Part shown: positions 1 to 7,504 of the stretch, piece by piece
Layout: each line of letters starts with the position of its first letter
How positions within the stretch are numbered: position 1 is the first letter of the stretch
Source of the DNA: Armatimonadota bacterium
Lineage (GTDB): Bacteria > Armatimonadota > Fimbriimonadia > Fimbriimonadales > Fimbriimonadaceae
Reading direction: 5' to 3'
NCBI GenBank assembly: GCA_018268375.1
Contig: JAFDWS010000002.1
Span: 992,001-1,056,000 of the forward strand
DNA length: 64,000 nt
Position numbers and translations under genes: made by a program
Notes under the pieces: generated by a model
What the model saw: only the letters and a program-made list of their open reading frames with translations
Database searches by the model: none
Told to the model about the DNA's origin: nothing

Positions 1-260
1 TTGCGCAAGACTCGGATCAAGGCAGTGACGGTGGAACCGGGATCGACCGCGTCACCTACTACAGAGACGATAGAAAGATCTACGGCCCAATGTTCGACTC
101 CCGGAAGTTCCACGGTGCGGTCGTCGAGTGTGTGACGCCGGAACCTCAGCCCCTGGCCGTTCTCGGCGGCTTGGCTTGTCTAGCTGTCCTGCGGAGGCGG
201 CGTCAACGCTTGTCCAAGGATTCGAACCAGTCCAAAACTGCCTCCGCAAGGGCCTCGTGA
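1..260 (+). CDS. PEP-CTERM sorting domain protein, C-terminal end (5' partial)
   Basis: Reading from base 3, the open frame has no start in the window, so this is the tail of a gene that begins upstream. The last ~40 residues have the PEP-CTERM layout: VTPEPQP, then a hydrophobic stretch (LAVLGGLACLAVL), then a basic cluster (RRRRQR). In this family the tail directs an exported protein to the envelope, where an exosortase processes it. An extra Ser/Lys/Ala-rich tail of about 18 residues follows the basic cluster, which is longer than usual. The 3' end overlaps the convergent gene at 203-943 by 58 bases. The function of the mature protein cannot be judged from this fragment. Confidence 0.75.
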   Translation, partial: AQDSDQGSDGGTGIDRVTYYRDDRKIYGPMFDSRKFHGAVVECVTPEPQPLAVLGGLACLAVLRRRRQRLSKDSNQSKTASARAS

Positions 261-943
261 CCCTTGCCTGGCACGATGTGGGTCTGAACGGCACCGAACC
301 CGCGGGAAAGCGCCTCCTTCTTGGCTTCCTCCGTCTGCTCGAAAAGTGGTGAGCCGGGTGCCCAGCCAGGGTCTTCCCCGCCAGCGAACACTATCATTTG
401 CGGTCGCGGCCCCTTCGCAGCCGATGCCAGCCATCGGCCCTGGTAGTTCGGCGCGACCGGTCCCGCCGCCGCCACCAAGTCGGGCCGGTCGAAAGCGAGG
501 GCGAAGACGGTGTGGCCAGCTGCCTCCAATCCGGTGACGAACGCTTTTTCTTTCCCACCGTCCTTCGCGTGAACATCTTTGAGAACGGCTTCCAAGCCAG
601 CGAGATCGAACCTCCAATGGCCATCTTTCTCGATGCGGTCCCACGTGTCGCTGTCGTAGGGGTATTCGGGAATTCCGCGGATCCGGCTCCCGCCATCGGT
701 CAACACATAGGGCGTCACGATCAGGAAACGCCGGTTCCCTCGTGCATGGACGAAGTGCTTACAGTACGCAGCGAAGTCCCGCTCTGCCGCCGGAATCGCG
801 ACCACGACAGGATACGACTCTCCCGCCTTCCACCCCACCGGCCGACTCACCAAGTACTGCATCGGATGATCAGGCGCAGTACGGTGGTCGATCTCCGCGG
901 CTTGTGGCGTCAATAGAGCCAAGGCGAGAACGAACGGCGTCAT
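203..943 (-). CDS. Alpha/beta-hydrolase-like secreted protein lacking the nucleophile serine
   Basis: 246 residues beginning with a short hydrophobic export signal (MTPFVLALALLTPQAAE). The pattern is that of secreted esterase/PHB-depolymerase-like alpha/beta hydrolases: a strand PVVVAIP near 45-51, a nucleophile-elbow region FVTGLEAAGHT (135-145), an acidic GGEDPG near 188-193 and a terminal GKGHE with His229. The elbow normally reads G-x-S-x-G, but here the serine position is Glu140 (G-L-E-A-A-G). Classical hydrolase activity is therefore doubtful. The gene diverges from the GH32 gene with about 60 bases between the preferred starts. Fold assignment is moderately sure; function is unknown. 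Confidence 0.7.
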   Translation of the reverse strand: MTPFVLALALLTPQAAEIDHRTAPDHPMQYLVSRPVGWKAGESYPVVVAIPAAERDFAAYCKHFVHARGNRRFLIVTPYVLTDGGSRIRGIPEYPYDSDTWDRIEKDGHWRFDLAGLEAVLKDVHAKDGGKEKAFVTGLEAAGHTVFALAFDRPDLVAAAGPVAPNYQGRWLASAAKGPRPQMIVFAGGEDPGWAPGSPLFEQTEEAKKEALSRGFGAVQTHIVPGKGHEALAEAVLDWFESLDKR

Positions 944-1004
944 GAAGCGTTGGACGCGGCCCTCGCATCCCGAGGTTTCGCTCGAGGCGGGTACAACCGG
1001 GCCG

Positions 1005-2330
1005 ATGGGACACCTGGCCCTTGGTCTCCTGCTCGCCGCTATGACTGCACCCCAAGACGAGCCCCTGCGACCTCAGTTCCACTTCACCGCCCAGTCGGGC
1101 TGGTTGAACGACCCAAACGGACTCGTCTTCTTCAAGGGTGAGTACCACCTTTTCTTTCAGCACAATCCGTTTGGAACCCAGTGGGGCAACATGACTTGGG
1201 GGCACGCCGTCAGCAAAGACCTCTTCCATTGGCAGCAGGTCGAGAACGCCATCGCCCCCGACTCCCTCGGCACGATCTTCTCAGGTTCGGCGGTGGTCGA
1301 TCCGCGGGGTCGCGCCATCACTTGCATCTACACCGCGGCAGGCGGCACCAACGAAGCCTCCAAGAACGAGCCCTTCACCCAATGCATCGCCACAAGCACC
1401 GATGGACGCAAATTCACCAAGTTCGCGTCCAATCCTGTCCTCGGCCACCTCGCGGGTGAGAACAGAGACCCCAAGGTGATCTGGCATGAGCCGACCAAAA
1501 GCTATGTCATGGCTCTCTACCTCGAAGGCGATCGTTACGCTCTTTTCCGCTCCGACCGACTGACCGCTTGGATCAAGCTCTGCGACGTCATGATGCCCGG
1601 AACATCCGAGTGTCCAGACTTCTTTCCTCTTAAGGTCGAGGGCGGTAAGGGCACAAAGTGGGTGTTCTCAGGGGCCAACGGGCGCTACCGGGTCGGCACT
1701 TTTGATGGACGCCAGTTCAAGCCCGAGACCGATCCATTGCCCTCGAATTTCGGAAACACGGGCTATGCTGCCCAAACTTACTTCAATGACCCTAAAGGGC
1801 GTCGCGTTCAAATCGCCTGGCTGAACAACTCCAACTTCCCCGACTGCGCCTGGAACCAGCAAATGGGCGTTCCGACGGAATTGAAACTGGTCGCTACCCC
1901 GCAGGGCCCGAGGCTCTCGATTCTTCCCGTCGAAGAGATCAAGACCCTTCGATTGAAGCGCGCAGAACTGGCCGATGGCGTCTACTCTCCCAACAACGGC
2001 CTTCTGGACATAGCTGTCCGTTTCAAGGCGCCGAGTGCAGGGAGCTTGGTCCTCGACGTGAACGGGCACGAGGTCACGTTCGATGCCTCCACCAGCAAGC
2101 TTCGGATCGGTGACAGAGAGGCTCTGCTCGAAAAACGAGACGGCGGATTTGACCTTCGTGTCGTGGCCGACCGTGCGTCCATCGAAGTGTTCGCCCAGGG
2201 CGGCCTTGTGACTATGCCCATGTTCCTGCTACCGACCGGAAAGACAGGGCTGCGCGTCAAGTCTGACTTCAAACTGGAAACGATCGAGGTCTATCCGCTC
2301 AAGAGCGCCCGCGGATCCAAGTCCATGTAA
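1005..2330 (+). CDS. Glycoside hydrolase family 32 (fructanase/levanase/invertase type)
   Basis: 441 residues from this start, which opens directly with an export signal (MGHLALGLLLAAMTAPQ). An earlier in-frame ATG at 942 overlaps the start codon of the divergent gene and would put 21 polar residues before the signal, so it is less likely. GH32 hallmarks are in order: WLNDPNG (33-39, nucleophile Asp36), FFQHNPFG, RDP (154-156, transition-state stabiliser) and ECPD (202-205, acid/base Glu202). The five-bladed propeller is followed by a C-terminal beta-sandwich ending in FAQGG and FLLPTG motifs. The family hydrolyses beta-fructosyl bonds in sucrose, levan or inulin. Secretion suggests polymer or extracellular sucrose use; the exact substrate is not determined. 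Confidence 0.9.
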   Translation: MGHLALGLLLAAMTAPQDEPLRPQFHFTAQSGWLNDPNGLVFFKGEYHLFFQHNPFGTQWGNMTWGHAVSKDLFHWQQVENAIAPDSLGTIFSGSAVVDPRGRAITCIYTAAGGTNEASKNEPFTQCIATSTDGRKFTKFASNPVLGHLAGENRDPKVIWHEPTKSYVMALYLEGDRYALFRSDRLTAWIKLCDVMMPGTSECPDFFPLKVEGGKGTKWVFSGANGRYRVGTFDGRQFKPETDPLPSNFGNTGYAAQTYFNDPKGRRVQIAWLNNSNFPDCAWNQQMGVPTELKLVATPQGPRLSILPVEEIKTLRLKRAELADGVYSPNNGLLDIAVRFKAPSAGSLVLDVNGHEVTFDASTSKLRIGDREALLEKRDGGFDLRVVADRASIEVFAQGGLVTMPMFLLPTGKTGLRVKSDFKLETIEVYPLKSARGSKSM

Positions 2331-2354
2331 CATAAGCCTGTGAAGGGCGAACCT

Positions 2355-2591
2355 ATGATGAACCGGTTGACGATCATGATCGTGCTCTATGCCTGGGTGC
2401 CTCTGGCGGTCACGGGGATCACCCTCGCCGTGCTTTACCTGCTCACGAACTGGCTGAACTTCCAGTACCTGGCCCTCTGGTGCCTGATTCCATTCGTGCC
2501 CAGCTTCCTGTGTTGGCGCAAGCACGTTTGGGCACCCTGGTCTCGCCAACAGGCAGCACAGGGCAACGTTGGGCCGACCGAGCCTGCCTAG
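2355..2591 (+). CDS. Small two-helix membrane protein of unknown function
   Basis: 78 residues. The start ATG at 2355 has a purine-rich AAGGGCG about 7 bases upstream; a GTG at 2340 is in frame but less attractive. Two hydrophobic helices span roughly residues 4-30 and 34-54, separated by NWLNFQ, followed by a basic, polar tail (CWRKHVWAPWSRQ). No family was recognised. It lies 24 bases after the GH32 stop on the same strand, so co-transcription is likely, and its stop overlaps the convergent cytochrome gene by 4 bases. Confidence 0.55.
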   Translation: MMNRLTIMIVLYAWVPLAVTGITLAVLYLLTNWLNFQYLALWCLIPFVPSFLCWRKHVWAPWSRQQAAQGNVGPTEPA

Positions 2592-3616
2592 CCTCCCGGC
2601 TTGAAGACCTTCGGGTCGACAGCATCACCGACGGACGCGCTCTTGAACGTCATCGACCAGTGCTCGTCGCCAGCGAAGGTGATGAAGACCTTCATCGGCA
2701 CCTTCGCTCCCTTGACCGTTTTGAAATCGCTGTAATCGTAGATCGTCGGGACGGCGCCGAGGGTGCTGCGGGTGATGCTCGTAAAACGGACTAGCATCCC
2801 TGATTTCTCGTCAAAGTAGAGCTCCTCGGTGGACCCGGTGGCCGTTCGGACGCCTCTCACCACGATCACGTTCGTCTTACCGACCTTGTCTTTACCGCTG
2901 ATCGTGAGCCTGTCCAGCCCTGCGAAAGCGTCCTCGCCACGCCAGGCGCGACCCATCCGCGCGAAAATGGCGGCGGGTTCGTCGTTCATGGGATAGGTGC
3001 CTCTCCAAACCATGGTGCCGTCGGAGCCGAACTTATCGGCCTTGGACTCGACGACGAACTTCCCGCCCTTGGCTTGGATCATCGTCACGTCGGAGGTCGT
3101 GTTCTTGTGGTCGCCGGTGGGAGCGTCCATGGTTCCCTTTCGGGTCACGGTGTCGGCGTCGCCCATCGCCGCAATGTGCTTCTTGAACAGGTCCTCCGGC
3201 TTCATCGTCGTCGTGAAGCGCTGGTGGCGCATCGACATGCCTTCAGGGATCGGGGTGCCGAGAGGATGCTCGCGGCCGTTGTGGCAACTCATGCATGTGA
3301 TTTCCAGGCGTCCATTGAAGTGCCTCGTGTTGATATCGCGCTGGAGAGCGATCATCTCGCGGGCCGTGTCCTTCATTTGTGTCGGCGCCGAAAAGTCGTC
3401 GGGCTTGTGGCAGAAGCTGCACTCGACTTTGAGTGAGGCCGCCATGAACTCCATCGCTGGGATCAGATCCTTTGCAGGGACACCCTTGAAGCTCTTGATG
3501 TCCTTGAAAACCTGGTCGGAGGTCTGGGCTTGAGCGGGCGCGTCCTGGCCAACGGCCGCTACGAACGGGGCTAACGCGAAGACAGGCAAAGCGAATTGCC
3601 AAACACGATGAAGCAT
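2588..3616 (-). CDS. Two-heme c-type cytochrome (reaction-centre cytochrome c subunit-like)
   Basis: 342 residues with a signal peptide (MLHRVWQFALPVFALAPFVAAVG). Two covalent heme sites are visible: CSFCH (66-70) and CMSCH (108-112). The region around them (FKDIKSFKGVPAKDLIPAMEFMAASL) matches the 'photosynthetic reaction centre cytochrome c subunit' family. That family is common in non-phototrophic bacteria, where it is a periplasmic electron carrier. Residues ~150-342 form a second, heme-free beta-rich domain. Start chosen at ATG 3616 because CATAAT ends 7 bases upstream and it opens the signal peptide; a TTG at 3643 would overlap deoA. It lies 23 bases after the deoA stop on the same strand. 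Confidence 0.75.
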   Translation of the reverse strand: MLHRVWQFALPVFALAPFVAAVGQDAPAQAQTSDQVFKDIKSFKGVPAKDLIPAMEFMAASLKVECSFCHKPDDFSAPTQMKDTAREMIALQRDINTRHFNGRLEITCMSCHNGREHPLGTPIPEGMSMRHQRFTTTMKPEDLFKKHIAAMGDADTVTRKGTMDAPTGDHKNTTSDVTMIQAKGGKFVVESKADKFGSDGTMVWRGTYPMNDEPAAIFARMGRAWRGEDAFAGLDRLTISGKDKVGKTNVIVVRGVRTATGSTEELYFDEKSGMLVRFTSITRSTLGAVPTIYDYSDFKTVKGAKVPMKVFITFAGDEHWSMTFKSASVGDAVDPKVFKPGG

Positions 3617-3629
3617 GGCTTTGATTATG
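3617..3629 (-). promoter_or_regulatory. Leaderless-type -10 element of the cytochrome gene
   Basis: CATAAT (complement of 3624-3629) ends 7 bases before the ATG at 3616. It lies between the deoA stop and the cytochrome start, so the cytochrome may have its own promoter in addition to readthrough from deoA. Confidence 0.4.
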
Positions 3630-3639
3630 GCCGCGACAG

Positions 3640-4929
3640 TCAATGAACCGTGTCGAGGATCGTTGTACTTGGTTGGCTTCGCCGGGGTGAAACGATGACC
3701 GCCGCCCGGACGGCTGCCTCGGCCAAAGAAACGTCCTGCCCGGGCCGGTGGACGATTCGCGCAAGGGGCATATCCGCTTCCACTTCGTCTCCAACGTTCA
3801 CCAGCAAGAGAAGCCCGACCGAAGGGTCGATCGTATCGTCCTTCTCCTTTCGCCCCCCGCCCATGTCGACGACCAACTGCCCGATCGCGGCAGCGTCAAT
3901 CCGCTCGACCCAACCAGAATCCCCCATGTGAGTGACCGTCGTATGGGTGACTTGGCCAGCACCCTCGCCAAGACGGCCGCCCTGCGCCGAAACCCACTCC
4001 CGAAACTTCGCGAACGCCGCACTTTCGAGGCTCTCCTCGGCCGTAACGCGGTCGCCCCGTCCGACGACCTCAAGCGCGTGTCCAGCAAGTTCGATGCACA
4101 GGCTTCGAAATCTCCTCGTCGGTCGAGGGAGCATCGCCTCGGGTTGGCTGAGAACTGAAACCGCCTCTTCCACTTCCAATGCATTCCCGACCGCCAATCC
4201 CAGCGGCTCATCCATGTCCGTGATGACCGCCGAAATCTTCAGCCCACAAAGCTTGCCTGTGTCCACAAGAGACCGAGCCAATGCCTGTGCCTCCGGAAGC
4301 GTCTTCATGAAGGCACCACTCCCACACTTCACGTCGAGCACGACCGTGTCAGCACCGCCTGCGATCTTCTTGCTCAAAATGCTCGCGGTAATGAGGGGGA
4401 TGCTCGCGACAGTGCCGGTGACGTCTCTCAACGCATACAGCGCCTTGTCGGCTGGCGCCAATCGTGGCGTTTGTCCGCTCAGAGCGATTCCGATACGTTT
4501 TGCTTGCGCCACCATTTCTTCCGGCGTGAGATCAGTACGAAATCCAGGAATGCTTTCGAGCTTGTCGATCGTGCCACCGGTGATGCCGAGCCCGCGACCG
4601 CTCATCTTCACCATGGTCACCCCACAAGCCGCGAGTATCGGGAGCACGACGAGGGTGGTCTTGTCACCGACACCGCCGGTGCTGTGCTTGTCGAGCCATG
4701 GCTTGGGCAGGCCACTGAGATCGAGACGCTCGCCACTGTGGGCCATCGCCAGCGTGAGATCCGCCGTTTCTTGGGGGTTCAAGCCCTTGATGAACGCAGC
4801 CATCAGCCAGGCACTGAGTTGGTAGTCGGGGATCGTGCCGTCCGCGGCCCCCTTTGCGAGAGCTTTTAACTGCTCTTTGGTGTTGACACGACCGTCGCGT
4901 TTGGCCGCGATGGTCTCGATGAAGCTCAT
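3640..4929 (-). CDS. deoA: Pyrimidine-nucleoside (thymidine) phosphorylase
   Basis: 429 residues, the normal length for this enzyme. It performs phosphorolysis of thymidine, deoxyuridine or uridine to base plus (deoxy)ribose-1-phosphate in the cytoplasmic nucleoside salvage pathway. The phosphate-binding motif KHSTGGVGD is at 81-89 and the family signature SGRGLGITGGTIDKLE at 110-125. Dimer and lid regions follow (TGTVASIPLITASILSKKIA, then CGSGAFMKT). The C-terminal domain has the typical Gly-rich beta-barrel with DxxVGL. A leaderless-type CATAAT lies 6 bases before the ATG. The substrate preference (Pdp versus DeoA type) cannot be settled by eye. Confidence 0.92.
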   Translation of the reverse strand: MSFIETIAAKRDGRVNTKEQLKALAKGAADGTIPDYQLSAWLMAAFIKGLNPQETADLTLAMAHSGERLDLSGLPKPWLDKHSTGGVGDKTTLVVLPILAACGVTMVKMSGRGLGITGGTIDKLESIPGFRTDLTPEEMVAQAKRIGIALSGQTPRLAPADKALYALRDVTGTVASIPLITASILSKKIAGGADTVVLDVKCGSGAFMKTLPEAQALARSLVDTGKLCGLKISAVITDMDEPLGLAVGNALEVEEAVSVLSQPEAMLPRPTRRFRSLCIELAGHALEVVGRGDRVTAEESLESAAFAKFREWVSAQGGRLGEGAGQVTHTTVTHMGDSGWVERIDAAAIGQLVVDMGGGRKEKDDTIDPSVGLLLLVNVGDEVEADMPLARIVHRPGQDVSLAEAAVRAAVIVSPRRSQPSTTILDTVH

Positions 4930-4941
4930 GGGTGGATTATG
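4930..4941 (-). promoter_or_regulatory. Leaderless-type -10 element of deoA
   Basis: CATAAT (complement of 4936-4941) ends 6 bases before the deoA ATG. The intervening CCACCC has no Shine-Dalgarno character, so transcription probably starts at or near the A of the start codon. Confidence 0.45.
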
Positions 4942-4959
4942 ATTCCGGCGAGTCGCCGA

Positions 4960-5529
4960 TCAGGGCTCTGATGCTTTGTCCATGATCAGCCGAACCAACT
5001 CTGTGTACTCAAGGGTACGCGGCCCTTCTATCCGACCGTGAATGGTTCCGGAAGCGTTCGAGTACTCGATGGACTCTCCTTCTTCGTAGACTTTGGGCCA
5101 GCCAGGGGGGTTCGTTCCCTGGACTTCTAGTTGTGTCAGTCCAAATAATCGCTTTGGCCCATGACGACGTTCTTGCAGAAGAATCATCTGAGGATCGAGC
5201 CATTTGCGGAGAAGGGCGAAACATTGGCTGACAGCGTCCTGGGCGGTTAGGCCGCGTCCGGAATTGATGTGCGAGTGACAGACTCCATACCACCAGGGCG
5301 TGCACTCGATCTCCGCGGTGTCCGGCAACGCGTCAAAGACGATCCCAATCCTGTTGACTGTCCCATTGAACGGGGCCGCCATGCCGACCTCCAATTCGCC
5401 GTACTCGCCGGAGTCAACGGCCCTCCATTGAACGAACTCGAGAAGTTCTGGGTACTCCGTTTCAACGCGCGCGAGGGCAGTCAAGAGTGCGGGATATCGC
5501 CCACCCCATTCTGGGATTTCCAGACTCAC
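4960..5529 (-). CDS. Hypothetical cytoplasmic protein
   Basis: 189 residues, no signal peptide or membrane segment, no family recognised. The protein is rich in Trp, Glu and Gly, with a central segment CTPWWYGVCHSHINSG (~97-112) where two Cys and two His lie close together, a possible but unproven metal site. The start is a GTG at 5529 with CATAAT ending exactly 6 bases before it, matching the leaderless pattern of deoA next door. The layout (an N-terminal helix, LEFVQW, then a beta-rich middle) resembles small Imm/SMI-like bacterial proteins, but no toxin neighbour is present. It lies 31 bases upstream of deoA on the same strand. Confidence 0.6.
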   Translation of the reverse strand: MSLEIPEWGGRYPALLTALARVETEYPELLEFVQWRAVDSGEYGELEVGMAAPFNGTVNRIGIVFDALPDTAEIECTPWWYGVCHSHINSGRGLTAQDAVSQCFALLRKWLDPQMILLQERRHGPKRLFGLTQLEVQGTNPPGWPKVYEEGESIEYSNASGTIHGRIEGPRTLEYTELVRLIMDKASEP

Positions 5530-5541
5530 TGGCGCATTATG
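5530..5541 (-). promoter_or_regulatory. Leaderless-type -10 element before the GTG at 5529
   Basis: CATAAT (complement of 5536-5541) ends 6 bases before a GTG start; the spacer GCGCCA is not a ribosome-binding site. The same hexamer and spacing occur at deoA, at the gene starting at 9334 and at the permease starting at 36134. Confidence 0.45.
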
Positions 5542-5553
5542 ATGCGGCCCATC

Positions 5554-5730
5554 CTAAGCAATTGTGTGCGGCCAATGGAGCACGAGCCACTTGACGGCTG
5601 AATAGAGACCGTAGAGAACGAGGAGCAGGGCGTCCGGAAAGGTGGTCGCCACCTCGAGCAGGCACCACCCCCAATTGACCCCTTCCTTCTTCCTCACCTG
5701 ATCCGAGTCTCGGCGATGGATTCGCGCCAT
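5554..5730 (-). CDS. Possible small single-helix membrane protein
   Basis: 58 residues from ATG 5730: a basic N-terminus (MARIHRRDSDQVRKKEG) followed by a hydrophobic stretch (CLLEVATTFPDALLLVLYGLYSAVKWLVL). A longer frame to 5784 is open, but that extension reads through a palindromic repeat (5770-5790), so the shorter form is preferred. TATCGT ends about 9 bases before the ATG. No homolog is recognised, and the region may be non-coding. It sits 24 bases upstream of the gene starting at 5529, on the same strand. Confidence 0.35.
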   Translation of the reverse strand: MARIHRRDSDQVRKKEGVNWGWCLLEVATTFPDALLLVLYGLYSAVKWLVLHWPHTIA

Positions 5731-5769
5731 ATCCCAGCTACGATAGCGACGCCCGACAGTTGCAGGTAG

Positions 5770-5988
5770 CCGCCGATGTCCCATCGGCGGAAAGGTAGAA
5801 GGTTGGTGACGCTTCGTGGCGGCCCGAAAGCGCCTTCGTAGTCGCAGGTTCTTAGCCTGCGAGGAATGATCCCCCGTCGGGACGCCGGGGGCTACCTAGC
5901 AACGCAGACACAGTTTCCCCCGACGGGACGTCGGGGGCTACCTAGCAACGCAGACACAGTTTCCCCCGACGGGACGTCGGGGGCTACC
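5770..5988. repeat. Cluster of GC-rich palindromic repeats (REP-like), downstream side of the sigma-factor operon
   Basis: Five palindromes: CCGCCGATG/CATCGGCGG (5770-5790), TCGCAGG/CCTGCGA (5842-5862), a slightly imperfect one at 5871-5891, and two identical CCCCCGAC/GTCGGGGG copies (5917-5937 and 5963-5983). The last three are parts of a direct repeat with a 46-base period. Each 21-base palindrome is followed by a 25-base spacer starting CTACCTAGCAACGC, and the third unit is cut after CTACC. In RNA each would form a strong hairpin with a 3-7 base loop. The cluster ends 6 bases before the stop of the gene at 5995, so it may also stop or stabilise that transcript. Confidence 0.8.
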
Positions 5989-5994
5989 ATCGAC

Positions 5995-6690
5995 TCACTC
6001 GGGAAGTGAGCTAGCCTTCTTGGTCAAGCTCTTAAGCTGCTCGCCAAGTTTCTTCCGATCCTCCGGCGAGAGGTCGTCGCGCATCAGCTCCTCCGTAATC
6101 TGGTCGATCAGATCCTGATCACCCATCGTGGCTTCGGCGGCTACTGGCTCCACTGGGGCGGGCGGTTGGGGGGCGGCCGGGGCCTCGGCCGACCCCGGCG
6201 ATTTTCGCGTATCGACGACGACCACACTAGCCCCAGCCGATTTCCCCAGCATCGACCGTACGAGCTCGCTCAGCATGCCCTTCTCCAAGAACGGTGCGAG
6301 CGCAGTGAGCAGCTTGTCGTCGAGCTTGCAGCCTTCGGCCATGTACGCCTTGACCATGCCCGTGAGGTCCTCGGAGCTGACAAACGGCGCCAGCCGCAGG
6401 ACGACACCCATGTCGCCATGCTTGCTCGAGCCCCCGTTGCCGTTCCCATCCCTGAGGTACGCGTAGAGCAACCGTGCCTCCACACCGATCTCGCCAAACT
6501 CGGCTGAATCGGACAGTTTCTTGAAGAGGCCGTGGGGCAGTTCGTCTTCGTCCTCAAGGGTCTCGACGACGGAGTTGTAGCGCTTGATGAGCGCGGACTT
6601 GCCAGTCTCGAGGCTTCCCGTGAGCGACGCGTGCTCGGCCATGTCGGCGATCTCCTTGACCAAGCGATGGATCTTGTTGTCTTGTTTCAT
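5995..6690 (-). CDS. Hypothetical protein translationally coupled to an ECF sigma factor
   Basis: 231 residues, soluble, no signal and no membrane segment. Residues 1-155 are predicted mostly helical (KEIADMAEHASLTGS, LLYAYLRD, SELVRSMLGKS). A Pro/Ala/Glu linker follows (SAEAPAAPQPPAPVEPVAAEA, ~166-187), then a short acidic C-terminal helical part (LIDQITEELMRDDLSPEDRKKLGEQL). The ATG overlaps the sigma-factor stop by 4 bases (ATGA), implying coupling and a shared role. It lacks the H-x3-C-x2-C zinc motif and the membrane helix of common anti-sigma factors. A cytosolic regulator of the sigma factor is the natural guess, but that is inference. Confidence 0.65.
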   Translation of the reverse strand: MKQDNKIHRLVKEIADMAEHASLTGSLETGKSALIKRYNSVVETLEDEDELPHGLFKKLSDSAEFGEIGVEARLLYAYLRDGNGNGGSSKHGDMGVVLRLAPFVSSEDLTGMVKAYMAEGCKLDDKLLTALAPFLEKGMLSELVRSMLGKSAGASVVVVDTRKSPGSAEAPAAPQPPAPVEPVAAEATMGDQDLIDQITEELMRDDLSPEDRKKLGEQLKSLTKKASSLPE

Positions 6691-7256
6691 TTGTTCACCT
6701 GAAGGTCAAGGCACCGGCGCAACCTTTCGCGGGCAACGTGCAGGCGCCATTTGACAGTCGTTTCGGGAAGCGAGAAGAACGCCGCGATCCGGGCCACGGG
6801 CCATTCCTGCAGGTAGTACAGCCGCACGATGTCGCGCTGGCCCTCGGGGAGCTTTTCGAACTCCTCGAGCATCCGCATGACCTCATCGCGGTTGTCCACC
6901 TCGTCGTGCGGCCGGTGGCTTAGCTCTTCGCTGTGGGCCAAGATCAACCGATCGACCGGGCTTTCCTTGAGGCTGGCGCCCATGCGTTTGGCGCGGTTGC
7001 GCACGACGGCATGGATCCAAGCAGGAAACTTTGTGCGGTCTTTCAGTTGCGGCAGCATTTTGTAGGCGGTCACGAACGCGTCCTGGACTGCGTCGTCGGC
7101 GAGATCGCGGTCGCTAAGGGCACCGCGGGCGACCATGGTCACCGCGGGCCGGTAGCGACGGACAAGCTCGTCAAAGGCGTGGATGTCCCCGATCTGGGCC
7201 GCGGTGACGAGAGTCTCGTCGGCGGCTTGCTTCCAGTCGAGGTGTCCAGGTGGCAT
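6687..7256 (-). CDS. ECF-type RNA polymerase sigma factor
   Basis: 189 residues with the two ECF regions. Region 2 (~22-90) contains DIHAFDELVRRYRPAV, DLADDAVQDAFVTAYKMLPQLKDRTKFPAWIHAVVRNRA. Region 4 (~128-182) contains LPEGQRDIVRLYYLQEWPVARIAAFFSLPETTVKWRLHVARERL with its helix-turn-helix. ECF factors direct RNA polymerase to a dedicated regulon when released by a partner protein. Here the coupled downstream gene (5995-6690) is the obvious partner. Upstream of the ATG a GGAGGAA lies about 16 bases away and a TATACC further up, so this start has a leader. The gene pair is bracketed by repeat clusters. Confidence 0.88.
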   Translation of the reverse strand: MPPGHLDWKQAADETLVTAAQIGDIHAFDELVRRYRPAVTMVARGALSDRDLADDAVQDAFVTAYKMLPQLKDRTKFPAWIHAVVRNRAKRMGASLKESPVDRLILAHSEELSHRPHDEVDNRDEVMRMLEEFEKLPEGQRDIVRLYYLQEWPVARIAAFFSLPETTVKWRLHVARERLRRCLDLQVNK

Positions 7257-7349
7257 TCGCTTTCTCGCTTCCTCCGCGGTATAGAGGCAAGGGGATCAAG
7301 GTCGGATAGTTGGTCCCAGAAAAGTCCCCATCAAGGCTGCCGATGTCCG

Positions 7350-7500
7350 GTAGCCGCCGACGCTGGTAGCCGCCGCCGTCCGATAGCCGCCGACGTCCCG
7401 TCGGGGGACCCACACCGTCGTGGTCGGTGCAGCTGGTACCCAAATCGATCGCTGAGTACCGCCGCTGGGACATCGGCGGCTACCGGTCTGCGGCTACCGA
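7350..7500. repeat. Second cluster of GC-rich palindromic repeats, upstream side of the sigma-factor operon
   Basis: Three direct copies of (G)TAGCCGCC at 7350, 7366 and 7383 are followed by palindrome-like cores at 7388-7408 (CCGCCGACG/CGTCGGGGG) and 7459-7479 (CCGCCG...CGGCGG), and by inverted GGCGGCTACC and GCGGCTACCG. The same TAGCCGCC...GGCGG architecture appears at 5766-5790. The segment 7257-7504 between the sigma factor and mtnA holds these repeats and no convincing gene. Confidence 0.7.
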
Positions 7501-7504
7501 ACGG

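Noticed and set aside
4960..5529. Immunity protein of a toxin system
   Set aside because: Only the size and Trp-rich composition suggest it; there is no toxin or secretion gene next to it.
5871..5988. Possible CRISPR array
   Set aside because: The 46-base units include identical 25-base spacers, so the variable spacers of a CRISPR array are absent, and no cas genes are in the window.
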